Origin: Candidatus Omnitrophota bacterium
GTDB lineage: Bacteria; Omnitrophota; Gorgyraeia; Zapsychrales; Zapsychraceae
Assembly (NCBI GenBank): GCA_018399915.1
Contig: JAGYNW010000009.1
Span: forward strand, 1 to 21,311
DNA length: 21,311 bases
Reading direction: 5' to 3'
Shown piece after piece: positions 1 to 7,623 of this stretch. Numbering within the stretch: the stretch's first letter is position 1; each line of letters starts with the position of its first letter. The notes beneath the pieces were generated by a model. The model searched no databases and was not told the origin of the DNA. It saw only the letters and a program-made list of their open reading frames with translations. Position numbers and translations under genes: made by a program.

Positions 1-1
1 T

Positions 2-301
2 GAGGAACAAAAATACGGATTGGCTCCGGATCAGGTTTTTGGACTTATAGAAGAAATTTGCCGGTTGGAACATGTCCGCATCCAGGGATTGATGACCATG
101 GCGCCTTTTGTAGATGATCAAGATGTTATACGTCAGTGTTTTAAGGACCTCAAGCAGATTTTTGATGCGGTTAAAGACCGATACGTGAAGCACCCTTCCG
201 TTGAGATGAAATATTTATCGATGGGAATGACCGCCGATTTTGAGATCGCCTTGGAAGAAGGATCTACAATGTTAAGGGTCGGCAGGGCTTTGTTCGCTTG
301 A
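2..301 (+). CDS. YggS-family PLP-binding protein, C-terminal part (5' end outside window)
   Basis: The first 99 codons in the window, ending at TGA 299-301, are the C-terminal third of a YggS/YBL036C-type pyridoxal-phosphate protein. These proteins bind PLP in an alanine-racemase-like TIM barrel and act in vitamin B6 and amino-acid homeostasis; no enzyme reaction is firmly known. The sequence shows the family's barrel strand (IQGLMTMAPF) and the C-terminal phosphate-binding signature LSMGMTADFEIA followed by EEGSTMLRVGRALF. The PLP lysine lies upstream of the window. The reading frame is open from base 2, so the true start is outside. It is followed after 7 bases by proC, and the yggS-proC pairing is a widely conserved gene neighbourhood that supports the call. 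Confidence 0.9.
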   Translation, partial: EEQKYGLAPDQVFGLIEEICRLEHVRIQGLMTMAPFVDDQDVIRQCFKDLKQIFDAVKDRYVKHPSVEMKYLSMGMTADFEIALEEGSTMLRVGRALFA

Positions 302-308
302 AAGGAAG

Positions 309-1118
309 ATGATGGCAATTAAAAAAGATTTGAATGTCGGGATCATCGGCGCAGGCAATATGGGGGCAGCCATCGTAGCCGGAATTTGGTCTAAGTTTTT
401 TGTGTATGTTTGTGAAACTGACAAGAGGAAAAGCCAAAAATTGCGACGGCGATACAAAGTCGCCTTGACCGATTTAGAAGGATTAATGGAGGTTTCCGAT
501 ATCATTATCCTTGCGGTTAAACCCCAGGGTTTTGAAGACCTGCTTGGCCGGATGAAACCCTTCATGGGGCGGCAGAAACTGGTGGTTTCGATTGCCGCGG
601 GCATAACGACCCGTTATATTGAAAAACGTTTAGGCGGAAAGGTCAGAGTGGTCCGGGCAATGCCGAATTTGCCTGTTCAGGTACAGCAGGGAATAACCGG
701 AATTTGTCAAGGGGCGCAGGCAACGCGTCAGGATATCGCGCGGGTCAAAGGGATATTTGGTTGTATTGGCGAGGTTCTGCAGGTGGAAGAAAAGATGATC
801 GACGCGGTAACAGCGGTTTCCGGAAGCGGGCCGGCCTATTTTTTCCTTTTTGTCGAGCAATATATGCAGGCGGCCCGGAAAGTGGGTTTTTCCAATGAGG
901 TAGCGCGGCAATTGGTCCTTAAGACCATAGAGGGCAGTTTGCATTTATTGATGGATTCGCGGCAAGATCCCCAGGAATTAAGAGAAAAGGTAACATCGAA
1001 AGGCGGCACCACTTTTGCGGCCTTAGAAATATTGATGGCCCAGGATGTGCGGTATGACAAGGTTTTCATCGACGCATTAAAGGCCGCCAGGAAAAGGGCG
1101 AAAGAACTTTCAAGATAA
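309..1118 (+). CDS. proC: pyrroline-5-carboxylate reductase
   Basis: Catalyses the last step of proline synthesis, NAD(P)H-dependent reduction of 1-pyrroline-5-carboxylate to proline, in the cytoplasm. The 269-residue protein has the usual family length. Its N-terminal Rossmann fold begins with the dinucleotide motif GAGNMG (residues 14-19), followed by the conserved AVKPQ segment. The C-terminal dimerisation and active-site domain carries the ProC signature, with VSGSGPAYFF and later SKGGTTFAALEIL. Two adjacent ATG codons, 309 and 312, could start translation. The AAAGGAAG purine run at 301-308 is nearly in contact with 309, so 312 has the better spacing. It follows the yggS-like gene by 7 bases and precedes mtnP by 16, so co-transcription is likely. 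Confidence 0.97.
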   Translation: MMAIKKDLNVGIIGAGNMGAAIVAGIWSKFFVYVCETDKRKSQKLRRRYKVALTDLEGLMEVSDIIILAVKPQGFEDLLGRMKPFMGRQKLVVSIAAGITTRYIEKRLGGKVRVVRAMPNLPVQVQQGITGICQGAQATRQDIARVKGIFGCIGEVLQVEEKMIDAVTAVSGSGPAYFFLFVEQYMQAARKVGFSNEVARQLVLKTIEGSLHLLMDSRQDPQELREKVTSKGGTTFAALEILMAQDVRYDKVFIDALKAARKRAKELSR

Positions 1119-1134
1119 ACAGGAGGAAAAGATC

Positions 1135-1998
1135 ATGGCAAAAATCGGGATTATTGGTGGCAGCGGGCTTTATCATATGGAAGGGATCGAAAATGTCGAA
1201 GAACAATCGTTTATGGACACACCGTTTGGCCAACCTTCAGATAGTTTTAAGACCGGAGATTTTCACGGCGTTGAAGTGGTTTTTTTATCACGGCACGGCA
1301 AGGGCCACCGGATCAGTCCCAGCGATATCAATTACCGGGCCAATATCTTTGTCATGAAACGGCTGGGCGTGAAGGCCATTGTTTCGGTCTCTGCCTGCGG
1401 CAGTTTAAAAGAGGAGATCAAGCCCATGGATTTTGTCGTGCCGGACCAGTTTTTGGACCGCACCAATCGTTGCCGTCAAGCCAGTTTCTTTTCCGGAGGC
1501 ATCGTGGCGCATGTCCCCATGGCAGAGCCGGTCTCTCCGGAATTGACCCGGATCCTGATTGAATCTTGTAAAAAAGCCGGTGTCACAGTCCATGAGAAGG
1601 GGACCTATGTTAACATGGAAGGCCCGCAATTTTCGACCAAGGCGGAATCGAATCTGTTCCGCAGTTGGGGTATGGATATTATCGGCATGACTAACTTTAC
1701 CGAGGCAAAATTAGCCAGGGAGGCGGAGATTTCTTACGCGACTTTATCATCGGTTACCGACTATGATTGTTGGCACGCGGATCATGAACAGGTAACCGTT
1801 GAGATGATCATCAATAATTTAAATAATAATATTAAAAACGCGAAAAAGGTTTTGGATATCGCGATTCCGCAGATCGAAAAGATCGAGAAGTTCTCTGCCC
1901 AAGATGCCCTGAAAAATGCGATCGTGACTGATCCCACGCATATCCATGAAAATAAAAAGAGGGAATTGGATGTTATTATCGGCCGGTATTTGCGGTAA
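1135..1998 (+). CDS. mtnP: S-methyl-5'-thioadenosine phosphorylase
   Basis: Cleaves methylthioadenosine with phosphate to adenine and methylthioribose-1-phosphate, which clears the by-product of polyamine synthesis and feeds methionine and purine salvage. The 287-residue length suits the trimeric PNP/MTAP family. Visible features are the phosphate-loop GGSG (residues 8-11), SRHGKGH, the NYRAN segment, VSACGSL, the substrate-binding NMEGPQFST and a C-terminal TDYDCWH. The last motif, with its aspartates, points to MTAP-type adenine-nucleoside specificity rather than guanosine phosphorylase. MTAPs usually read TNxPEAKLARE; here the proline is threonine (TNFTEAKLARE). A strong Shine-Dalgarno AGGAGG sits about 8 bases before the ATG. 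Related 6-oxo/6-amino purine phosphorylases are the main alternative. Confidence 0.93.
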   Translation: MAKIGIIGGSGLYHMEGIENVEEQSFMDTPFGQPSDSFKTGDFHGVEVVFLSRHGKGHRISPSDINYRANIFVMKRLGVKAIVSVSACGSLKEEIKPMDFVVPDQFLDRTNRCRQASFFSGGIVAHVPMAEPVSPELTRILIESCKKAGVTVHEKGTYVNMEGPQFSTKAESNLFRSWGMDIIGMTNFTEAKLAREAEISYATLSSVTDYDCWHADHEQVTVEMIINNLNNNIKNAKKVLDIAIPQIEKIEKFSAQDALKNAIVTDPTHIHENKKRELDVIIGRYLR

Positions 1999-2005
1999 GG
2001 TTTTA

Positions 2006-2064
2006 GATCCGGATCGAAAGATATCAAATCAGTGTCCCGTAAAGTCGGGACGATAAAGTATCGT
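2006..2064 (+). repeat. cluster of small inverted repeats between mtnP and ileS
   Basis: The 91-base gap before ileS contains three dyad symmetries. GATCCGGATC (2006-2015) is a perfect 10-base palindrome. GTCCCG and CGGGAC (2034-2039 and 2046-2051) form a 6-bp GC-rich stem with loop TAAAGT. ACGATA and TATCGT (2050-2055 and 2059-2064) form a second stem with a 3-base loop. The last two stems share bases 2050-2051 and so compete slightly. No U-tract follows, so this is not a classical terminator. It could be a leader structure for ileS, an mRNA processing site or a copy of a short dispersed repeat; the window alone cannot decide. Confidence 0.4.
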
Positions 2065-2089
2065 TAATGCAAAAAAGGTGTGATTACAA

Positions 2090-4912
2090 ATGACTGAGAA
2101 AGTAGATTATCAAAGTACACTCAACCTGCCCAAAACAGGTTTTTCCATGAAGGCCGGTTTGGTCAATAAAGAGCCTGCGCTTATTGAGCAATGGGAGAAG
2201 GAAGGCTTGTATGCAAAGATCCGCGCTCAATCTCACGGCAAAAAACAATATACCCTGCATGATGGTCCTCCCTATGCCAATGGGGATATCCATATGGGGC
2301 ATGCCCTCAATAAGATATTGAAAGATATTATTGTGAAGTATAAGACAATGAACGGTTTTGACAGTCTTTATGTGCCGGGATGGGATTGCCACGGCCTTCC
2401 TATTGAGCATCAATTGTTGAAAAAACTCAAGAAGCATAAATCTCAGGTTGATTGCGTGGCGTTCCGCAAGCAAGCGTATGATTATGCCCTGAATTATGTA
2501 GGTATTCAGCGTGATCAATTTAAACGGCTCGGGATATTCGGTCAATGGGAGGATCCTTATCTGACATTGGATCCGGAGTATGAATACTGGATCCTGAAAT
2601 CTTTAGCCAGGTTGAATCAGGATGGATATGTTTACCGCGGACTAAAACCGGTTAATTGGTGTTATAGCTGTGAAACCGCCTTGGCTGAGGCCGAGGTCGA
2701 GTATGAAGATCACACATCCGCATCGGTCTTTGTTAAGTTTCAAGTCAATAATCCGCAATGTGTTTCCGGTCTGCCGGATAAAAAAGTATCTTTACTGATA
2801 TGGACCACCACCCCTTGGACCTTAATCGCGAATGTGGCAGTGGCGGTTCATGAGTCATTCACCTATTTATTTTTAGATATCGGTGACGAAATTCTGATCA
2901 TTGAAGAAGGCTTGAGTAAACCGGTGCTGGAAAAAGCCGGTATTGTCTGGGAAAATGTCAAAGTTTTAAAAACATTGCCAGGTGATCAATTGACTAAGCT
3001 TGTCTACGCGCATCCTTTTGGGCTCAGGGAGAATTGTCAGGTAGTTAGCGCGGATTATGTGACAAAAGAAGATGGTACGGGGCTTGTGCACACCGCGCCC
3101 GGACATGGACAGGATGATTATGAAACCGGGAGGCGTTATGATTTAGATGTGATCATGCCGGTTGATGACAGGGGATGTTACACGCAAGAAGCCGGGGCCT
3201 ATGCCGGAGAGCATGTATTTAAGGCGAATCAAATGATCATTGATGACCTTAACAAGCAAGGGGTCCTTCTGGCGTCGGCTGATATCCGCCATTCTTATCC
3301 GCATTGTTGGCGTTGTAAAAAACCCATCATCTTCAGAGCGACCAGGCAATGGTTTTTAAAAATCGATCATAAGGGCTTGCGCGAGAATTTGATCAGTGAG
3401 ATTAACCGGGTCAAATGGATCCCTGAGGCGGGGGAAGCCCGGATTCTGGGCATGATCGCAGGGCGTCCGGATTGGTGTTTATCCCGGCAAAGATATTGGG
3501 GGGTACCTATACCGGCGTTGGAATGTCAAAGTTGTGGGGAGAGGACATTGTTTACAGAGGTCATTGAATCATTGGCACAACAGGTTAAGGAAAAAGGAAC
3601 GAATATCTGGTTTGAAAAAGAGAGCCGGGAGTTCTTAGGCGCGCAAACGCAATGCCCGCAATGCGGCAAGACAGATTTTGTTAAAACTAATGATATTCTT
3701 GATGTGTGGTTTGATTCAGGTGTAAGTCATCAAGCAGTGGTAAAAGGAAAAATGGGTCTAGATTTACCTATCGACCTGTATTTGGAGGGATCAGATCAGC
3801 ATCGGGGGTGGTTCCAATCATCTTTGATCCCGGCTGTGGCTATGGAAGGGCGAGCCCCTTACCGTGAGATCTTGACCCACGGGTTTGTTGTGGATGGTGA
3901 TGGCCGCAAAATGTCTAAATCTACCGGGAACGTGATATCGCCTTTGAATATTATGAAGAACAGTGGCGCTGATATCCTGCGCTTATGGGTGGCCTCGAGT
4001 TCTTATAATGAGGACATCCGGGTTTCCAAAGAAATCCTGGACAGGCTGATCGATGCCTACCGCAAGATCCGGAATACTTTCCGGTATTTGTTAGGGAATT
4101 TATATGACTTCAATACGTCTGAAGATTTACTTTCTTACGAAGATCTTTTGGAGGTGGATAAATGGGCCCTTTACCGATTGGGCCAGGCGGTTACCAAAAT
4201 CCGGAAGCATTTTGATGATTATGAGTTTGCAAAAGTCTATAAAACGTTATATGCTTTTTGTAATGAGGATCTGTCCAGTTTTTATCTTGACATTTTAAAA
4301 GATAGACTGTATACTTCCGCAACTAAATCGCGGGAAAGGTTATCCGCGCAAAGTGTTCTTTTTCATATATTGGACTATTTGGTAAGAATCATGGCTCCGA
4401 TTTTAAGCTTTACAGCTGAAGAGATTTATTCACATATGCCCAAAAGCGCTGCTTTTGCGGCGGTGGAAAGTGTTCATTTATTACCATGGACAGAAGTTCC
4501 GGGAAAGTGGATGAATGAACAATATAATGAAAAGTTTCAAAAGCTTGTTGCGTTAAGGCCTTATGTTTTGAAAGCCCTGGAAGACAGGCGGAGAGAAGGG
4601 GCCATCGGAAGCTCCTTGCAGGCAAGGATTATTTTTAAGTCTTCCGATCAGGAGACTTTGGAATATTTGACAGGACACCAGAATATTTTAAATTCTATAT
4701 TTATTGTTTCGCAATCAAAAGTTCAAGAAGTGGAAAAGGTAAAGCAGGGATTGAGCGAAGAATTTCCCTCTTTAGAAATAACGATTGAATTGGCGGATGG
4801 GGAAAAATGTAGTCGGTGTTGGAATTATTTTGCGGATTTAGGTGAAGATCAGGAACATCCAACATTGTGTAGAAGATGCACAGTAATAGTAAAGGAGATT
4901 ATCAGTGCCTAA
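2090..4912 (+). CDS. ileS: isoleucyl-tRNA synthetase
   Basis: Charges tRNA-Ile with isoleucine and edits misactivated valine. The 940 residues match bacterial type-1 IleS (about 930-940). The class I HIGH signature appears as HMGH (68-71), after PYANGDI, and the KMSKS loop is at 607-611 within GRKMSKSTGN. The inserted CP1 editing domain carries TTTPWTL and the GTGLVHTAPGHGQDDY segment. The synthetic core includes DVWFDSGVSH and EGSDQHRGWFQSS. A C-terminal zinc knuckle has cysteines 907, 910, 927 and 930. A further CxxC pair set lies before the DVWFDSG motif. The start ATG is preceded by AAAAAAGGTG. The gene's end overlaps the next start by 8 bases, implying coupled translation with the DksA-like protein. 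Confidence 0.98.
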   Translation: MTEKVDYQSTLNLPKTGFSMKAGLVNKEPALIEQWEKEGLYAKIRAQSHGKKQYTLHDGPPYANGDIHMGHALNKILKDIIVKYKTMNGFDSLYVPGWDCHGLPIEHQLLKKLKKHKSQVDCVAFRKQAYDYALNYVGIQRDQFKRLGIFGQWEDPYLTLDPEYEYWILKSLARLNQDGYVYRGLKPVNWCYSCETALAEAEVEYEDHTSASVFVKFQVNNPQCVSGLPDKKVSLLIWTTTPWTLIANVAVAVHESFTYLFLDIGDEILIIEEGLSKPVLEKAGIVWENVKVLKTLPGDQLTKLVYAHPFGLRENCQVVSADYVTKEDGTGLVHTAPGHGQDDYETGRRYDLDVIMPVDDRGCYTQEAGAYAGEHVFKANQMIIDDLNKQGVLLASADIRHSYPHCWRCKKPIIFRATRQWFLKIDHKGLRENLISEINRVKWIPEAGEARILGMIAGRPDWCLSRQRYWGVPIPALECQSCGERTLFTEVIESLAQQVKEKGTNIWFEKESREFLGAQTQCPQCGKTDFVKTNDILDVWFDSGVSHQAVVKGKMGLDLPIDLYLEGSDQHRGWFQSSLIPAVAMEGRAPYREILTHGFVVDGDGRKMSKSTGNVISPLNIMKNSGADILRLWVASSSYNEDIRVSKEILDRLIDAYRKIRNTFRYLLGNLYDFNTSEDLLSYEDLLEVDKWALYRLGQAVTKIRKHFDDYEFAKVYKTLYAFCNEDLSSFYLDILKDRLYTSATKSRERLSAQSVLFHILDYLVRIMAPILSFTAEEIYSHMPKSAAFAAVESVHLLPWTEVPGKWMNEQYNEKFQKLVALRPYVLKALEDRRREGAIGSSLQARIIFKSSDQETLEYLTGHQNILNSIFIVSQSKVQEVEKVKQGLSEEFPSLEITIELADGEKCSRCWNYFADLGEDQEHPTLCRRCTVIVKEIISA

Positions 4913-5294
4913 TAAAAAACTGGATAAGAAAAAACTGGAATATTATAAAAAGCTTCTTTTGAAATTGAAAGAATCTATCATCCATGACATTTATAACATG
5001 TCGCAGGATTCTGATAATCAGGATTCCGGAGATGTGTCCGGCCATGTTTTGCATATGGCAGATGTTGCCACGGATATGTATGACAGAGAGTTTAATCTGG
5101 GGTTGGCGTCCAATGAAAGAGAGATCCTCCAAAAGATCGAAGCAGCCTTGAGAAGGATCCAGGACGGTACCTATGGACTTTGTTTGGGTACCGGAAAGCC
5201 TATTTCCCAGGCGCGTTTAAAAGCCATTCCTTACGCGGAGCACTGCCTGAAATACCAGGAAGAATTGGAAGAAAAAGAAAATATCAGACGTTAG
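4905..5294 (+). CDS. DksA/TraR-family transcription regulator with half-lost zinc finger
   Basis: A 129-residue protein of the DksA/TraR family, whose members enter the RNA polymerase secondary channel through a coiled-coil finger and tune transcription, often with ppGpp. Helices at about 8-32 and 60-86 form the coiled coil. At its tip HMADVA (50-55) stands where DksA has DxxDxA, so the second aspartate and the alanine are kept but the first is histidine. The C4 zinc finger is reduced to CxxT (C93, T96) and CxxY (C114, Y117), which leaves one cysteine per knuckle. This resembles zinc-independent DksA2-type proteins with CxxT/CxxA. It starts with GTG, overlaps ileS by 8 bases, and has AAAGGAG (4891-4897) at ideal spacing. 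Which promoters it controls cannot be seen. Confidence 0.85.
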   Translation: MPNKKLDKKKLEYYKKLLLKLKESIIHDIYNMSQDSDNQDSGDVSGHVLHMADVATDMYDREFNLGLASNEREILQKIEAALRRIQDGTYGLCLGTGKPISQARLKAIPYAEHCLKYQEELEEKENIRR

Positions 5295-5382
5295 TTTTTT
5301 TCTTCCTGACAGGGCAAGCTGACAAGTGCATTTCATATGCCCAAACCGCGCACCTTTTTTCTATGGGTAATCACAAAAAATA

Positions 5383-5856
5383 ATGCAAAGATCAAAGATT
5401 GATATCCTCTTTTGTTTGACCATCACCGCCGTTATTATCTGGCTTGACCGTGTGACTAAAGGTTACATTTTAAGCCAGCTGTCTTTGGGGGAATATGTCC
5501 CCGTAATCAAGGATGTTTTTCATATTACGCTTCAATATAATACCGGGATCGCATTTGGCTTGTTCAAGGATCACGGGGTGGTTTTTATTATTATCCCCAT
5601 AATTGTTATTATTCTTCTGGTTTTCAATATCTTTTATTACCGATACAATAATGAGGCATTGACCCGTCCCTACATCTTTGGTTTTTCTCTCATCCTCGGC
5701 GGAGCCGTGGGAAACCTTGTCGACAGGATCATCTATGGCCATGTGGTTGATTTTCTAGATTTCCGTATTTGGCCGGTCTTTAATATCGCGGATAGTGCGA
5801 TCACTATCGGCGCAATCATTATCGCAATAAAATGTTTCCAATTATCTTCCAAATAG
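5383..5856 (+). CDS. lspA: lipoprotein signal peptidase (signal peptidase II)
   Basis: An inner-membrane aspartyl protease that removes the signal peptide from diacylglyceryl-modified prolipoproteins. The 157 residues give four hydrophobic segments, as expected. Conserved blocks are DRVTKG near residue 23, NTGIAFGLF, GNLVDRIIYGHVVDF with catalytic Asp114, and FNIADSAI with catalytic Asp137. An in-frame stop at 5368-5370 limits the start to the ATG at 5383. No good Shine-Dalgarno is visible there, so expression may depend on readthrough from upstream or be weak. The last 25 bases overlap lgt in another frame. The two consecutive lipoprotein-maturation enzymes therefore form a tightly coupled pair. 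Confidence 0.97.
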   Translation: MQRSKIDILFCLTITAVIIWLDRVTKGYILSQLSLGEYVPVIKDVFHITLQYNTGIAFGLFKDHGVVFIIIPIIVIILLVFNIFYYRYNNEALTRPYIFGFSLILGGAVGNLVDRIIYGHVVDFLDFRIWPVFNIADSAITIGAIIIAIKCFQLSSK

Positions 5857-6575
5857 GTCCCCTAACGGTCTATTCTTACGGGCTGTTGCTGGCTTTGGCT
5901 GTTATGGTCTGCGGGTTTTTATTATCCCGGGATATTCAAGGCACAGAGTTTTCAATGGATACGTTTCTGGATATGATCTTTTGGGTTGTCCTGGGGGGCA
6001 TCCTGGGAGCCCGGATTTTTTTTGTGATCTTGAATTTCCCATATTTTCTAGACAATCCTGTTGAGATCCTTATGGTGCATCATGGAGGACTCGCCTGGCA
6101 GGGCAGTCTGATCGCCGGAACTATTGTCGGGATCATTTTTGTAAGAATGAAAAAATGGGATCCTGTGAGAGTTTTGGACCTGAGCGCGCCCTATCTGGCC
6201 TTAGGCCAATCCATCGGACGGGTCGGGTGTTTTTTGAATGGGTGTTGTTACGGCAAGGAAGCTTCCTGGGGCATTTATTTTCCTGTGCATGACGCGCGTC
6301 TTCATCCCACGCAATTGTATTCAACCATAGGGCTTTTTTTTGTTTTTTTGTTTTTGCGCGCCTATCGCGCTAAGGCGCGCCCAGGCGATGTTTTTGTCCT
6401 TTATTTGGTGTTGGCATCGGTTTTGCGCTTTATCGTTGAGTTTTTCCGTGCGGACCATTATGCCTTTTTTGCCGGATTAAGTGTTTTTCAGTGGGTTTGT
6501 CTGGGAATCTTGGCTGTTGCCTTCAGCCTCAGAGCCTGGGTCATCCATCGCGGTCCTCCGAAAGAGAGAGGTTGA
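5832..6575 (+). CDS. lgt: phosphatidylglycerol--prolipoprotein diacylglyceryl transferase
   Basis: Transfers diacylglycerol from phosphatidylglycerol to the lipobox cysteine of prolipoproteins, the step before LspA cleavage. The 247-residue polytopic membrane protein is slightly shorter than E. coli Lgt. Diagnostic motifs are YSYGLLLALA at the N-terminus, GGILGARIFFV, HHGGLAWQGS, the signature GRVGCFLNGCCYG and HPTQLYS. The cysteine-bearing form of the signature replaces the GNFxNxE form of enterobacteria and is seen in several non-proteobacterial Lgt proteins. The start lies inside lspA (25-base overlap), and the stop TGA is followed one base later by the pseudouridine synthase ATG, so lspA, lgt and the next gene are probably translationally linked. 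Confidence 0.97.
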   Translation: MFPIIFQIGPLTVYSYGLLLALAVMVCGFLLSRDIQGTEFSMDTFLDMIFWVVLGGILGARIFFVILNFPYFLDNPVEILMVHHGGLAWQGSLIAGTIVGIIFVRMKKWDPVRVLDLSAPYLALGQSIGRVGCFLNGCCYGKEASWGIYFPVHDARLHPTQLYSTIGLFFVFLFLRAYRAKARPGDVFVLYLVLASVLRFIVEFFRADHYAFFAGLSVFQWVCLGILAVAFSLRAWVIHRGPPKERG

Positions 6576-6576
6576 T

Positions 6577-7482
6577 ATGGGGCAGTTTATTCTTAAAGTC
6601 CGCTCTGAGCAGGCAAGTCAGCGTTTGGATGTTTTTTTATGCCAATCCTTAGAGGAAATCCCATCGAGGACTTTCGCAAAAAAACTGATCGATTTCGGCC
6701 ATGTGCGCGTAAACGAAAAAGTGCTTAAGCCGAATTATAAAGTCAATCCGCAGGAAGAGGTCCATGTTGAGATCCCGCCGGACTTTCTAACAGAACAATA
6801 CGTTTCCCCTGAGGACATTCCTCTGGATGTTTTTTATGAAGATGAGTTTTTGCTTGTTATTAATAAGTCCATCGGGATGGTGGTGCACCCGGCCAGCGGA
6901 TGTTATCACGGTACCCTGGTTAACGCATTGCTTCATTATTCCGTGAATTTATCCCATGTGAACGAAGAGATCCGGCCGGGGATTGTTCATCGTCTGGATA
7001 AGGAGACGTCTGGTTTGATAATTGTCGCGAAAGATAATATTACGCACACCAGGCTCGCAAAACAATTTCAGAGGCGTTTGGTCAAAAAGAAATATGTGGC
7101 TTTAGTTGAAGGAGAGATAGAATTCGAAGAGGGAGTTATTGACGCACCTTTGGGAAAACATCCGCAATCCTTTGGCAAACGCAAGGTCAAGTTTGATGAT
7201 TCCGCGAAAGAGGCGGTGACTTATTATAAAGTAATCAAGCGGGCGCATAATATGACGCTGGTATCTTTTTTTCCCAAAACAGGACGAACCCATCAGTTGA
7301 GGGTTCACTCTGCTTATATCAAACATCCTATTTTGGGTGATGATAAATATGGCAATAAAAGGTCTTATGGAAGGCTTGCTCTGCACGCGCAGTCCATAGG
7401 CTTCAGTCACCCGCGCACAAAAAAATATATCGAATTTTCCACCCGAACCCCTCCTGAATTTTTGAGCACAATCCAGCAATGA
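6577..7482 (+). CDS. rluD: RluA/RluD-family 23S rRNA pseudouridine synthase
   Basis: Isomerises uridines to pseudouridine in RNA, most likely in large-subunit rRNA. The 301-residue protein has an N-terminal S4 RNA-binding domain (about 13-75, beginning SQRLDVFL), then the catalytic domain with VVNKSIGMVVHP-type strand and the motif HRLDKETSG, whose aspartate is Asp141. Later conserved pieces are KKKYVALVEG and GRTHQLRVH. Domain order and length match RluD more than RluA or RluC, but exact target uridines cannot be assigned from sequence. An in-frame extension to 6481 lies entirely inside lgt; the ATG at 6577, preceded by the purine run AAAGAGAGAGG, is the convincing start. Confidence 0.92.
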   Translation: MGQFILKVRSEQASQRLDVFLCQSLEEIPSRTFAKKLIDFGHVRVNEKVLKPNYKVNPQEEVHVEIPPDFLTEQYVSPEDIPLDVFYEDEFLLVINKSIGMVVHPASGCYHGTLVNALLHYSVNLSHVNEEIRPGIVHRLDKETSGLIIVAKDNITHTRLAKQFQRRLVKKKYVALVEGEIEFEEGVIDAPLGKHPQSFGKRKVKFDDSAKEAVTYYKVIKRAHNMTLVSFFPKTGRTHQLRVHSAYIKHPILGDDKYGNKRSYGRLALHAQSIGFSHPRTKKYIEFSTRTPPEFLSTIQQ

Positions 7483-7528
7483 TAGCTGATGTCTTTTATA
7501 GGGATATTTTATAAATACAACAAGAATC

Positions 7529-7556
7529 TTTACTTACGTATAATTTTCGTTATAAT
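7529..7556 (+). promoter_or_regulatory. putative sigma-70 promoter for the coiled-coil gene and aroA
   Basis: TTTACT (7529-7534) and a perfect TATAAT (7551-7556) are separated by 16 bases, in an AT-rich 141-base gap after the pseudouridine synthase gene. The -10 match is exact and the -35 is 4 of 6 to TTGACA. The start codon lies 68 bases downstream. In an AT-rich gap chance matches occur, so this is a candidate only. Confidence 0.5.
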
Positions 7557-7623
7557 AAGAATACAATTGCAGGGATTTTTATAATCATAATTTTAAACCT
7601 ATTTTTACAGGTGAGGACGTAAA

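Noticed and set aside
1999..2089. T-box leader for ileS
   Set aside because: The gap is only 91 bases and shows no T-box core sequence or specifier stem; the dyads are too short for that RNA class.
5180..5383. 67-codon open frame across the DksA-like gene end and the lspA leader
   Set aside because: It lies in a different frame mostly inside a conserved gene, has no recognisable protein features and no ribosome site; treated as a chance frame.
6481..6576. 32-residue N-terminal extension of the pseudouridine synthase
   Set aside because: The extension lies entirely inside lgt and is unlike the S4 domain start; ATG 6577 has a purine-rich ribosome site and fits the family.
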